The translations under genes and the position numbers were made by a program. From CALHRB01 sp964473465 (GTDB lineage Bacteria; Bacteroidota; Ignavibacteria; Kapaibacteriales; UBA2268), in contig CAYYPE010000001.1 of assembly GCA_964473465.1 (NCBI GenBank), forward strand, positions 186,001 to 250,000: a stretch of 64,000 nt of DNA, read 5' to 3'. Below, piece by piece: positions 1 to 8,506 of the stretch. How positions within the stretch are numbered: the first letter of the stretch is position 1; each line of letters opens with the position of its first letter. The notes under the pieces were generated by a model. The model saw only the letters and a list, made by a program, of their open reading frames with translations, was not told where the DNA came from and searched no databases.

Positions 1-982
1 TTCAAAACCAAAAGACAGGCTAAATATAGGATTTATTGGGGCTGGACAATTTGGAACTTCTTATCTGCTGCCACATATCAAGGCTACGAATTCTTCATTA
101 GTAGCTGTATCTACCAATAATCCCGTTAATGTTGCAACTGTGGCGAAGCAATTTGGATTTGAGATTGCTACTACTGATTCTGATAGCATTATTCATAATC
201 CTGATATTGATTTAATTTTTTGTGCAACCAGACACGATTCACATAGCTACTATGTATCAGAAGCCATCAAGAACCATAAGGCTATATTCGTTGAGAAACC
301 ATTGGCTGTTAATAGGGAACAAATGGAAGAAATTGACCGTTTAATGAAAGAACACAACGGACAATTGATGGTTGGTTACAATAGACGTTTTTCAGCTCCT
401 TTCAGAAAAATCAAAGAATTATTCAATCATTTCACTGAACCAAAATTTATTACATATAGAGTCAATGCGGGCAAAATTCCAATAAATCACTGGGTTTATA
501 GGGAAGAACAGGGTGCAGGACGAATTATCGGGGAAGCCTGCCATTTTATTGATTGTATGCTTTATCTGACTAACTCACTACCTACACAGGTTTCTGCATG
601 CTCCCTATCTTCATCATCAGATGATGTTTACAATAGGGATAATGTTTCGATGATAATAAAATTCAGAGATGGCTCAGTGGGTAATCTTAATTATCTTGCA
701 AATGGTGATTCAAAATTAGACAAAGAATATTGCGAGGTTTTCTGCGGGGGCTCAGTTGCCCTGATGAATAATTTTGAGAGTGTGGATTTTATAAGCTCGG
801 GAAAGATGAACAAATATAAATTTGATGGCAAGAAAGGGCACAAGAAAGAGATAATAGAAGTTATTGAATCTATAGCTCAGGGGAAAGCCTTCCCAATCAG
901 CTACGATGAGTTAAAAGCAGTTTCAATTGCGACTTTTGCTGCACAAGAGTCGCTTATTAAGGGAATACCCATAAATATCTGA
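1..982 (+). CDS. Gfo/Idh/MocA-family oxidoreductase, C-terminal part (cut by left window edge)
   Basis: The frame is open from base 2 to the stop at 980-982, so the true start lies outside the window. Any start inside, such as the GTG at 140, would remove the nucleotide-binding fold. The visible 326 residues begin with a linker and a Rossmann strand with GxGxxG (GFIGAGQFG, bases 29-55), followed by an EKPLA-type motif near base 292 typical of Gfo/Idh/MocA dehydrogenases, then the alpha/beta C-terminal domain. These enzymes oxidise or reduce sugar or nucleotide-sugar substrates with NAD(P). Because the Rossmann domain is preceded by more in-frame sequence (SKPKDR linker), the full gene may be a two-domain protein with an N-terminal zinc alcohol dehydrogenase, an arrangement known from polysaccharide clusters. 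That last point is inference. The substrate is unknown. Confidence 0.85.
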   Translation, partial: SKPKDRLNIGFIGAGQFGTSYLLPHIKATNSSLVAVSTNNPVNVATVAKQFGFEIATTDSDSIIHNPDIDLIFCATRHDSHSYYVSEAIKNHKAIFVEKPLAVNREQMEEIDRLMKEHNGQLMVGYNRRFSAPFRKIKELFNHFTEPKFITYRVNAGKIPINHWVYREEQGAGRIIGEACHFIDCMLYLTNSLPTQVSACSLSSSSDDVYNRDNVSMIIKFRDGSVGNLNYLANGDSKLDKEYCEVFCGGSVALMNNFESVDFISSGKMNKYKFDGKKGHKKEIIEVIESIAQGKAFPISYDELKAVSIATFAAQESLIKGIPINI

Positions 983-1004
983 TTATTTGATTTTTGAGGT
1001 TATT

Positions 1005-3671
1005 ATGATATTTGAAACAGAAAAAAATGAAAACAGGAAAATAATTAAACCTATTTTTGTTAGAAATATTACTTTATTATTTTTATTATTGCAAATTATT
1101 CTATGTTTAACATATACCGAACTTAATGCTAAGGAATATACACCCTTCAGTCAGGAAGAAATATCGAAAATAATTCAATCGGAATCAAGATTTATAGTAA
1201 ATCTTAGTGGAAATTGGGAAATGCTTGATAATGATGAACAATGGCAGAATGTTAAGATACCCTCATGTAAAAATACAAGAAGCAAAATCGTTTATCAGAG
1301 GACAGTCAAAATAGATCCCAAAATTCTGAATAAATTTATCTGGCATATTTATTTTTTTGGTATTGATGACCATTTAGAGGTTTATTTTAATAATCAATTT
1401 ATCGGCAAATATTTCGGTGGAATGACACCATTTACAGTTCAAATACCATCAAGATTAATACAAAAAGAAACAAATACTATCAGGTTGGAATTATTTGCAG
1501 CTGGCGAAAATGCACAGAAGGTAAAATCACAATATATTTTTTCCAAAAAAATTTACACAGACATAATAAGAGACGTTTTATTAGTAGGAACACCTCAGAT
1601 ATGGATTAGTGATATAAAATATAAATCTAATTTGAAATCTGATTTTTCGAATGCAAGCGTTGAAGTTAAAGCAAAGATTTCTTCGGGTAGTATTGTTCCA
1701 TTTAATGCCAAGGAGCAAACTCAGGATTCGTTAATAGCCTTAGGACTCGGAAAAACATCAATACTGGCTGAGGTGTTGATTAAAAACAAGCAGACAAATC
1801 AAATAGTTACCCAAAGCCAGCCTCAGGTTGTTGAAATACAGCAGGACAGAACAATTCAATTTAATGCGATTTTAAATGTTTTATATCCTTCTTTGTGGTC
1901 TCCCGAGAGCCCAAATCTATACGAAATTATATTAAAAATTTCAAAAAATAATATATTAATTGATGATCTTGGAGTAACACTTGGTTTTCATTCTATTGTA
2001 ATATCAGAGAGTAATAAGCAGCCAGCTTTTTTTCTGAATGGGACAAAATTAGTAATAAATGGAATTGATTATATCGAAGATTATACAGCATATAATCAAA
2101 CACTGACTGCCGCAAGAATGGAAAATGATATAAAGAGTATTAAAGTTCTGGGAGCAAATCTGATTAGATTTAAATATGGAGTTCCCCACCCTTACTTTGC
2201 ATACTTGTGTGATAAATATGGTTTGTTAATGATGATTGACTTACCAATTTATTATGCACCGAGCAGCTTGTTGTTAAGCGAGGATAATTTAGTTAGAATG
2301 AGAAATATTTCTGATAGGATTTTAAGCTTTTTTTCAACTCATCCATCATTATTTTCTTGGAATTTATCATATGGAGTGGAAGAGGGAGATGAAAAAATTG
2401 ATAATGCCATGAATGATTTGCTAAATTTGTTTAAGACTAACTCGCAGAAAATGGTTTCCAAAACAATTCTTTATGGAGTTGAGGAGTTAAATCACAAAAA
2501 CTATGATTTTCTGATTATTCAAACAACAAAACAATTCACAGCTAAAGATAAAATTTTATCAGAATTGGAAAGAATCAAAAACTTAAGCAAGGGAAAACCT
2601 TTATTACTAACTTATGGAACAATTGTCCAGCCTGACAATCATAACGGATTTTCTGATCCCAGATCACTTGAATTTCAGTCTTCTTTTATACAAACTTATT
2701 ATCATATAGCAGAAGAAGCCAATCTTAACGGATCAATAATCTGGTCGTTTTCGGACTATGAACTCGAATCTCCATTATTATTAGCCGATATTCAAGACAG
2801 GTTTATTAATACATCTGGACTGACAGACAGGTCAAGAAATCACAGAATATCTTTTGCCACACTTCAGGCATTATTCAATAAAGAGAAAGAACCGATGCTC
2901 GATTCTGGAACTTATACTGATAAAACACCAATTATCTTTATCATAGTTGGTTTAATTTTGAGCGTTGCAATAATTTTTATGGTAAACAGGTTCAGGCGAT
3001 TTCGTGAGTATGTTTTCCGTGCCTTTTTGAGACCTTATAATTTTTATGCTGATATTCGTGACCAGAGAATAATGTCTTTACTTCAAACAATATCACTTAA
3101 TGTTATCATTTCGTTTACATTGGGTTTATTTCTTTCTTCGGTATTGTTCTATCTGAAAAGCGATGAATACTTTCAATTTGCATTAAATTTAATCTTACCA
3201 TGGCGAGGTGTAGCCGCTTTTTTATTTAATTTAATATGGACACCCGAGCTATTGTTATTTGTCTTGTCTTTGTTATTTATTATTCTAAGTTTATTGATTA
3301 GTTCAATCCTGAAACTGTTTACTTTTTTCATAAGGAGCAGGATATTTTTTACTGACACATTGACAATCACAACGTGGGCAAGTATTCCTATATTAATACT
3401 TTTGCCATTTTCGATAGTTCTGACAAAATTGCTGAGTTTGAGCGATTTTCTGAATTGGTTAATTTTTATTTTATTTATAATAATAATGATATGGAGCATT
3501 GCGAGGATAATTAAATCCTCTTCGGTAGTATTTGATACCAGAATGTCAACAACTAATCTGGTGGCAGGGTTGTTTTTAGCCCTTGTAATAGGCTTAATTT
3601 CAGCATATTACCACTATCAGGTATCAATATTTTCTTATATAAATTATTTTGCAGATAAAATCATCAATTAA
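1005..3671 (+). CDS. GH2-like protein, probably catalytically dead, with C-terminal membrane domain
   Basis: I chose the ATG at 1005 over the TTG at 987 because GAGG lies about six bases upstream. The 888-residue product has an N-terminal hydrophobic signal or anchor (about residues 18-40), a GH2 sugar-binding jelly roll (about 50-200), an Ig-like domain and a TIM-barrel-like domain (about 340-620). The C-terminal third (about 640-888) has several hydrophobic membrane segments. In the barrel, the usual W-S-x-G-N-E acid/base motif reads SWNLSYGVEE: the Asn is Val458, with Glu459 kept. The usual T-E-Y-G nucleophile motif reads LLLTYGT around Thr536-Tyr537, with no Glu. The later GxxxWxFxDYE segment is recognisable. 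It therefore looks like a GH2 relative that has lost hydrolysis and may bind glycans at the membrane. The membrane part resembles no family I can name. Confidence 0.7.
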   Translation: MIFETEKNENRKIIKPIFVRNITLLFLLLQIILCLTYTELNAKEYTPFSQEEISKIIQSESRFIVNLSGNWEMLDNDEQWQNVKIPSCKNTRSKIVYQRTVKIDPKILNKFIWHIYFFGIDDHLEVYFNNQFIGKYFGGMTPFTVQIPSRLIQKETNTIRLELFAAGENAQKVKSQYIFSKKIYTDIIRDVLLVGTPQIWISDIKYKSNLKSDFSNASVEVKAKISSGSIVPFNAKEQTQDSLIALGLGKTSILAEVLIKNKQTNQIVTQSQPQVVEIQQDRTIQFNAILNVLYPSLWSPESPNLYEIILKISKNNILIDDLGVTLGFHSIVISESNKQPAFFLNGTKLVINGIDYIEDYTAYNQTLTAARMENDIKSIKVLGANLIRFKYGVPHPYFAYLCDKYGLLMMIDLPIYYAPSSLLLSEDNLVRMRNISDRILSFFSTHPSLFSWNLSYGVEEGDEKIDNAMNDLLNLFKTNSQKMVSKTILYGVEELNHKNYDFLIIQTTKQFTAKDKILSELERIKNLSKGKPLLLTYGTIVQPDNHNGFSDPRSLEFQSSFIQTYYHIAEEANLNGSIIWSFSDYELESPLLLADIQDRFINTSGLTDRSRNHRISFATLQALFNKEKEPMLDSGTYTDKTPIIFIIVGLILSVAIIFMVNRFRRFREYVFRAFLRPYNFYADIRDQRIMSLLQTISLNVIISFTLGLFLSSVLFYLKSDEYFQFALNLILPWRGVAAFLFNLIWTPELLLFVLSLLFIILSLLISSILKLFTFFIRSRIFFTDTLTITTWASIPILILLPFSIVLTKLLSLSDFLNWLIFILFIIIMIWSIARIIKSSSVVFDTRMSTTNLVAGLFLALVIGLISAYYHYQVSIFSYINYFADKIIN

Positions 3672-3745
3672 AATAAAACTTAGTATATTGCGTAAAAGCT
3701 ATTTCGATTTATTGTATTTTTAAGGAATGATTTTTTAGGTTAACA

Positions 3746-4690
3746 ATGTCAACTGAAAATATAAAAACAGAAGAAAAGGAGATTAAATTGAAAACATTTT
3801 ATTCATTGAAGGAAGCTTTGAATGACCCATCAATAGTTTCAAAGTTGGACCTTCATCTAAAAAATCTCGAGTCAATTCCTGACGAAGTATTTAATTTTCC
3901 AAACTTAGTAGAACTTAATCTTGTCAATAATAAAATCACCGAAATCCCCGATAACATCAAGCAGTTAAAAAATTTAAAAAAATTAGAACTAAGTGGAAAC
4001 AGATTGGTAGATTTTCCAATTGCTGTGACTAACTTAATTAATTTACAAACATTAGTTCTCAGTTGGAATGAAATATACTATATACCAGAGTCTATTGGAT
4101 TGCTGAAAAATCTTGAATGGTTTGGAATGAATCATAACAAATTAAAATATTTGCCTAATAGCATTGGTGATTTAATAAATTTAAAGGAATTGGTTCTTAA
4201 TGACAATGAGTTGACTAATATACCTGACTCAATTGGAAATTTAATGAACTTAGAAAAATTGAGAATATCAGGGAATCATTTAGTAAATATTCCAGACGCA
4301 ATCGGGAATTTGAAAAATTTAAAAAAGCTTGAAGCACACGAAAATAATCTTTCATCTCTGCCAACAACAATTGGCGAGTTGGAAAATTTGGAAAAATTAA
4401 GGCTTTACAAGAATCTTCTTGTTACATTACCTGATTCTATTTCAAAATTGAAAAATCTCAAGAAATTGATACTTTACGAGAATGAATTACAATACTTACC
4501 AGATTCAATAGGTCAATTAGAAAATTTAATAGAATTAGAACTAAGCTATAACGAGTTGAGTTCACTACCATCAACTATAGCAAAGCTTCAGAATTTGCAA
4601 CTATTAGATTTGAGTAAAAACGAATTTACAATTGAGGAAATAGATAAGATTAAGACTTATCTGCCAAATACAAAGATTATCACAAATTAG
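3746..4690 (+). CDS. Leucine-rich-repeat protein
   Basis: The 314-residue protein is almost entirely 23-residue leucine-rich repeats of the bacterial type (IPxSIGxLxNLxxLxLxxNxL), about eleven in a row from residue 30 to the end, after a short charged N-terminus. No signal peptide, sorting domain, GTPase or kinase domain is visible, so it is predicted to be cytoplasmic and to act by protein binding. The horseshoe has no clear capping domain at the C-terminus. A weak AGG lies about eight bases before the ATG. It follows the GH2-like gene by 74 bases on the same strand and may be co-transcribed. The partner and role are unknown. Confidence 0.85.
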   Translation: MSTENIKTEEKEIKLKTFYSLKEALNDPSIVSKLDLHLKNLESIPDEVFNFPNLVELNLVNNKITEIPDNIKQLKNLKKLELSGNRLVDFPIAVTNLINLQTLVLSWNEIYYIPESIGLLKNLEWFGMNHNKLKYLPNSIGDLINLKELVLNDNELTNIPDSIGNLMNLEKLRISGNHLVNIPDAIGNLKNLKKLEAHENNLSSLPTTIGELENLEKLRLYKNLLVTLPDSISKLKNLKKLILYENELQYLPDSIGQLENLIELELSYNELSSLPSTIAKLQNLQLLDLSKNEFTIEEIDKIKTYLPNTKIITN

Positions 4691-4701
4691 TTAATCAAAA
4701 A

Positions 4702-4739
4702 AGACTAATTTGCAAAAAATACAGATTGCAAGATAGTCT
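4702..4739. repeat. Imperfect inverted repeat between LRR gene and IS630 remnant
   Basis: AGACTA at 4702-4707 pairs with TAGTCT at 4734-4739, and inner TTGCAA segments (about 4710-4715 and 4726-4731) also pair. There is no T-run on either side, so it is a poor rho-independent terminator. It may be a relic of the insertion that left the transposase fragment next door, or a weak processing hairpin. Confidence 0.35.
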
Positions 4740-4746
4740 GATTGAA

Positions 4747-5046
4747 CTAATTGAATGAGCTAGTAACTCCTTGATTATAATTATTATTATTTGACTTAAT
4801 TCTAGGTCTTCCAGGTTTAGGAGCATCAAAAAGACCATGAATTCCTTTTTCTGTCCATACATCAATCCACCTGCTAACGGTGTCCCTATGAACATCAAAA
4901 ATGACGGCGATGGTTTCGATTGGATATTTTTTTGCACTTAACATAATAGCGTGAGCTCTTTGGCGAGTTCTATGCGTTGAACCATTTTTAATTATTCTGT
5001 TCAATTTTTTTTCTTCTTCTTTTGATAAGGAATAGACGAATTTCAT
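4747..5046 (-). pseudogene. IS630-family transposase remnant (N-terminal HTH only)
   Basis: The 99 residues match the N-terminal helix-turn-helix region of IS630-type transposases. A basic arginine-rich segment (THRTRQRAHAIMLS) is followed by a second HTH (IETIAVIFDVHRDTVSRWID) and the family linker GLFDAPKPGRPR. Intact IS630 transposases are roughly 330-350 residues with a DDE catalytic domain. Here the match stops after GRPR, and a low-complexity Asn-rich tail (SNNNNYNQ) runs into the stop, so the whole catalytic domain is missing. No second frame carrying the DDE part was seen towards the LRR gene, so this looks like a deletion relic, not a programmed frameshift. A domesticated DNA-binding protein is possible but unsupported. 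Confidence 0.75.
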
Positions 5047-5224
5047 AGGACCCTCTATTAATAAATTTTTAAAAAAATCGATATTAGTAAAAAGAAATAT
5101 TTGAAAATTTTTTTTTAATTTGCTTTGTAAAATATATTAAATACATAATTAACAATTGACAGAAGCGAAATTAACATACAACATTTGTTAAAAAAAGTTC
5201 CATTTTCCTCCATTTTTTGAAAAT

Positions 5225-7768
5225 ATGGGCAAGAGATTAAATATATCACCATATAAATTGGAAAAATTGAAGAATGCTGTTCTTATTACACTTGGCAGAC
5301 AGATAGAAACTCATTCCGATTGTGAGATTTTATCTGAGAAAATATTGCAGAAAACAGACAGATCAATTGGAATCACAACTTTAAGGCGATTTTTTGGTCT
5401 TGATCCGGCTAAGAATTTACCTTCACCATATACCTTAGATACGTTGGCGATCTTTAGTGGATATAGTTCATGGCAGGATATAGCAGAAGCTGATACACAA
5501 TATCAACAAAACATTTCGGATATTTTTATCCAAAACGTTTCAACTGATGCAAAAGTGACATGGGAAAAGTTAAAATCGAATTCTCACTCTATATCACAAT
5601 TCAATTTAAAGGCATTAAAGAAAAAAACAGGAATTGCTTATGAGCATGCGATCCAAAGAGAGTTTGCAATAGAACAAATCCTCAGTTTTCTTGAATCCAA
5701 TTACTCGGCAACAGCTTTTATTGCACCAGGGGGATATGGTAAATCAACATTACTTTCAAAAGCAATCGAAGCAATATGGTTTTCTGAGACTCCCGTTTAT
5801 AAAAATGACATAGTCTGGTTTATTGATGGTAGCATATTAAATGGATTTCTTGTCAGGGGTTTCGATTTTTCAGCATGGCTGGCAGGACAAATAGGATTGA
5901 ACCATAGTCAGAATTACAGAGAAATATTTTCAGGTGATAATCCTCCAAAGGGGAGAATGATTCTTGTTGTTGATGCAGTTGATGAGATAACTCAAAAGGA
6001 TAGTCAATTGCGGGAAATAATATTAGCAATATTGAACCTGATAGCTTCCAATACTGATACTCCATGGTTAAAAATTATTCTGGCTATGAGAAATTTAACA
6101 TGGAACCGCTTTGTGCACTATCATAATAATTTCCCCAATATTCAGAATTATTGGTATAATGTTCCTTTCAGGGTATATAACGAGGATTTTACAAATATAC
6201 CTCCCCTTAATACGGATGAAATGTTGAAGATAGCAAGAAATATCCGACAAAATTTCGACGAAAATATTTACGAAAAGCTTGAGGAGGTTATTCTTTCGGG
6301 AGATTTTTCTTATGTTCTATCCTATCCTCTTTATTTTCAGATGTTTATTCAATTGATACAAGAAAAAAACGCTGTTCCTGAAAGTGAAACAGAGTTATTT
6401 ATCGAGTTTATCAGAACAAAAATATCTGCTGGAAGTTTTGCGGAAGGAAAGCAAGCAGTTATTCAGGCAATTCTCGAGGAGCTCGATTATGGTTATAAAG
6501 GCATTGCAGCTCCAAAAAAGAAACTAATGACGAATGAGCTTTTCAAGAACAATTCAAGAGCTTATCACGAACTTTTGTCTTTTGGAATCTTAAGGGAGTA
6601 TCAGCATTTTAATAATTTTGGAGTAATGTCAATTCACGTTCAGTTTGGACATAAAAATTTACTTGAATTTTTAATAGCTACACATTACGCTGCGAAGGAT
6701 GACAAACTGTCAGTTTCTACATTTGAATTTATCTTTAAAAGATACCAAAATAATGAACTTAAGACTGAAATAATCAAATGGTTAATCAAACTTGCCTTTT
6801 TTCAAAAAGAGTATGATGTTGTTTTTAATCTTAATAAGTTAATCAAAAGGTATGACTATTTTACAAAGGAAGACAAATTTCAATATTTTGATGAGTATTG
6901 GGAAACAATACAGACGATAGGAACAGCGTTAAGGCATGATAATATAGCATTTGATGTTTTGATACCGAGATTTGCTGCCGACACAAACTGGCAAAAATGG
7001 TATTTTGAAACATTTGTAGATATTGATTACCTTGTTATTAAATATGGGAAAGCACTCTGGTATTATTTAGTTTACAACAAAACAAAAGAAGGACAAATAT
7101 TTGGACATTCCCTACTGCTCTATAAATATATACTCGAAGCAGAATACGAGGAAGCCAAATACGAAATAAGTATCCTTGAAAAGATAGATTTTGATCCTCT
7201 TGAGTTACATCCGCTTCTTTTAGGGAGACTTATGGCATTTCGGGCAATCTACCGCTATTTTTTTGAAGGCTCTTTGCCAAAGGAGTTACTAAATTCAATA
7301 CTTGAATATGAGGAACAAATTCACTCATCTGTAAAATATCAAGAATTTATTCCTTGTTACCATGCTACTTTGATTTTTGCACTCAATCTTTGCAAAGAAT
7401 ATGAACTGACAAAATTATTATGGGAAAAAATCTACCCTAAGTATGATGAATATATATTGAAATTGAGAATACCAGAGATTGACCTTGCAAAAGTATTTCT
7501 TGCCAATTCATATCTTGAAACAGGGGAGCTCGAAAATGGTTATGTTATATTAAATGACTATCACGAAAATCTTTACCAGACGACCAGAAACAGCTATGGT
7601 ATATATAAGAATATAATTGATGCAAAATTCCTATTTCTGCTAGGCGACCTCGAAAGAGCCGACAAGCTAATGGAGGAAGCTTTGATAAAAACCAAAAAGT
7701 TCGGATATAAATTGCTTGAATTATTTATATCCAGAGGTTTAGCTGAATCCCAGCAATTTATGTTCTGA
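5225..7768 (+). CDS. STAND/NACHT-like P-loop ATPase with N-terminal helical domain and helical-repeat C-terminus
   Basis: This 847-residue protein has three parts. Residues 1-85 form a small helical domain (LxxLKxAV...TTLRRFFGL...TLDTLAIFSGYSSWQDI) that recurs at the N-terminus of many Bacteroidota signalling proteins. Residues 145-400 form a P-loop NTPase with Walker A GGYGKST (Lys173) and Walker B ILVVDAVDE (Asp250, Asp253, Glu254), the hhhhDxxDE form typical of NACHT and related STAND ATPases. Residues 400-847 are helical and probably an alpha solenoid. No signal peptide is present. STAND proteins couple ligand sensing by the C-terminal repeats to NTP-driven oligomerisation, and many bacterial members act in phage defence or regulation. 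No effector enzyme domain is recognisable, so a defence role is only a possibility. It lies next to an IS630 relic and stands alone, with no operon partner. Confidence 0.75.
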   Translation: MGKRLNISPYKLEKLKNAVLITLGRQIETHSDCEILSEKILQKTDRSIGITTLRRFFGLDPAKNLPSPYTLDTLAIFSGYSSWQDIAEADTQYQQNISDIFIQNVSTDAKVTWEKLKSNSHSISQFNLKALKKKTGIAYEHAIQREFAIEQILSFLESNYSATAFIAPGGYGKSTLLSKAIEAIWFSETPVYKNDIVWFIDGSILNGFLVRGFDFSAWLAGQIGLNHSQNYREIFSGDNPPKGRMILVVDAVDEITQKDSQLREIILAILNLIASNTDTPWLKIILAMRNLTWNRFVHYHNNFPNIQNYWYNVPFRVYNEDFTNIPPLNTDEMLKIARNIRQNFDENIYEKLEEVILSGDFSYVLSYPLYFQMFIQLIQEKNAVPESETELFIEFIRTKISAGSFAEGKQAVIQAILEELDYGYKGIAAPKKKLMTNELFKNNSRAYHELLSFGILREYQHFNNFGVMSIHVQFGHKNLLEFLIATHYAAKDDKLSVSTFEFIFKRYQNNELKTEIIKWLIKLAFFQKEYDVVFNLNKLIKRYDYFTKEDKFQYFDEYWETIQTIGTALRHDNIAFDVLIPRFAADTNWQKWYFETFVDIDYLVIKYGKALWYYLVYNKTKEGQIFGHSLLLYKYILEAEYEEAKYEISILEKIDFDPLELHPLLLGRLMAFRAIYRYFFEGSLPKELLNSILEYEEQIHSSVKYQEFIPCYHATLIFALNLCKEYELTKLLWEKIYPKYDEYILKLRIPEIDLAKVFLANSYLETGELENGYVILNDYHENLYQTTRNSYGIYKNIIDAKFLFLLGDLERADKLMEEALIKTKKFGYKLLELFISRGLAESQQFMF

Positions 7769-7776
7769 TATTATGT

Positions 7777-8418
7777 TTATTCATTATACTCGATAAATTC
7801 AAGAACCTTTGTAATTCCTGCTCCATGTCTTATTATACCGAAATCATCGGTAGTCATATCAATAACAGTGGATTCACCGACAAAATTATATTCGTCCATC
7901 TTGATGATTAAATCTACCTTATTATTAAATGTTTGAAAAAATTCATCATAATCCTCGAACTGTCTGCCAAGAGGGTCTTTAGCACTAATTGAGATAATGG
8001 GATGACCTAATTGCTTAATGATAGATTGACAAAGGACATTATCGGGAATTCTCATACCAACGGTTTTTCGTTTAGGATCCTGAGCATATTTGGGGATAAG
8101 TTTGGTTGCAGGAAGAATAAAAGTAATAGGACCGGGAACGAGTCTTTTAATAGTTTTATAAGCAGTATTGCTAACTTTTGCAAATTCAGAAACATTAGAC
8201 AGAGAATCACTAAGAAATGTCATTTCTTTGTGTTCTGGTAACTTTCGTATTGATTTGATTCTTTCAATTCCCTCTTTATTTGATAAGTTACAACCTAAAG
8301 AGAAGCCAGTATCAGTAGGATAAAGGATAACAGCACCATCTGTTATTGCTTCAGAAACTTTTTTGATTTTTCTCCATTCGGGTGTTTTTGAGTGAATATT
8401 AAGAATTAAAGCTGACAT
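7777..8418 (-). CDS. YciO/Sua5/YrdC-family protein (threonylcarbamoyl-AMP synthase-like)
   Basis: I chose the ATG at 8418, ten codons inside the longest frame, because GAGGT lies just upstream and the N-terminus (MSALILNIHS) then matches the YciO pattern. The 213-residue product carries the YrdC dsRNA-binding fold: LYPTDTGFSLGC near residue 35, an arginine-rich IRKLPEHK segment, PGPITFIL, and KRKTVGMRIP. Sua5/TsaC enzymes make threonylcarbamoyl-AMP for the tRNA t6A modification from threonine, bicarbonate and ATP. The sequence is closer to the YciO branch, whose in vivo role is less settled, and it has no Sua5 C-terminal domain. Its stop lies eight bases from the stop of the convergent STAND gene. 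Confidence 0.85.
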   Translation of the reverse strand: MSALILNIHSKTPEWRKIKKVSEAITDGAVILYPTDTGFSLGCNLSNKEGIERIKSIRKLPEHKEMTFLSDSLSNVSEFAKVSNTAYKTIKRLVPGPITFILPATKLIPKYAQDPKRKTVGMRIPDNVLCQSIIKQLGHPIISISAKDPLGRQFEDYDEFFQTFNNKVDLIIKMDEYNFVGESTVIDMTTDDFGIIRHGAGITKVLEFIEYNE

Positions 8419-8506
8419 ATATACTACCTCGATTATTAAAAAATCCATTTTAAAAAAATGCTTTGCTTAAAATATAATACATTATTGAATTTTCCTAACA
8501 AAATCT

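Noticed and set aside
987..1004. TTG start for the GH2-like gene
   Set aside because: The ATG at 1005 has a better-placed GAGG, and the extra six residues add nothing recognisable.
5149..5157. Recurring TTAACAATT before several genes (near 5149, 18578, 61963 and 62432) as a shared promoter element
   Set aside because: In sequence this AT-rich a 9-mer of this composition is expected by chance, and its distance and orientation to the genes vary.
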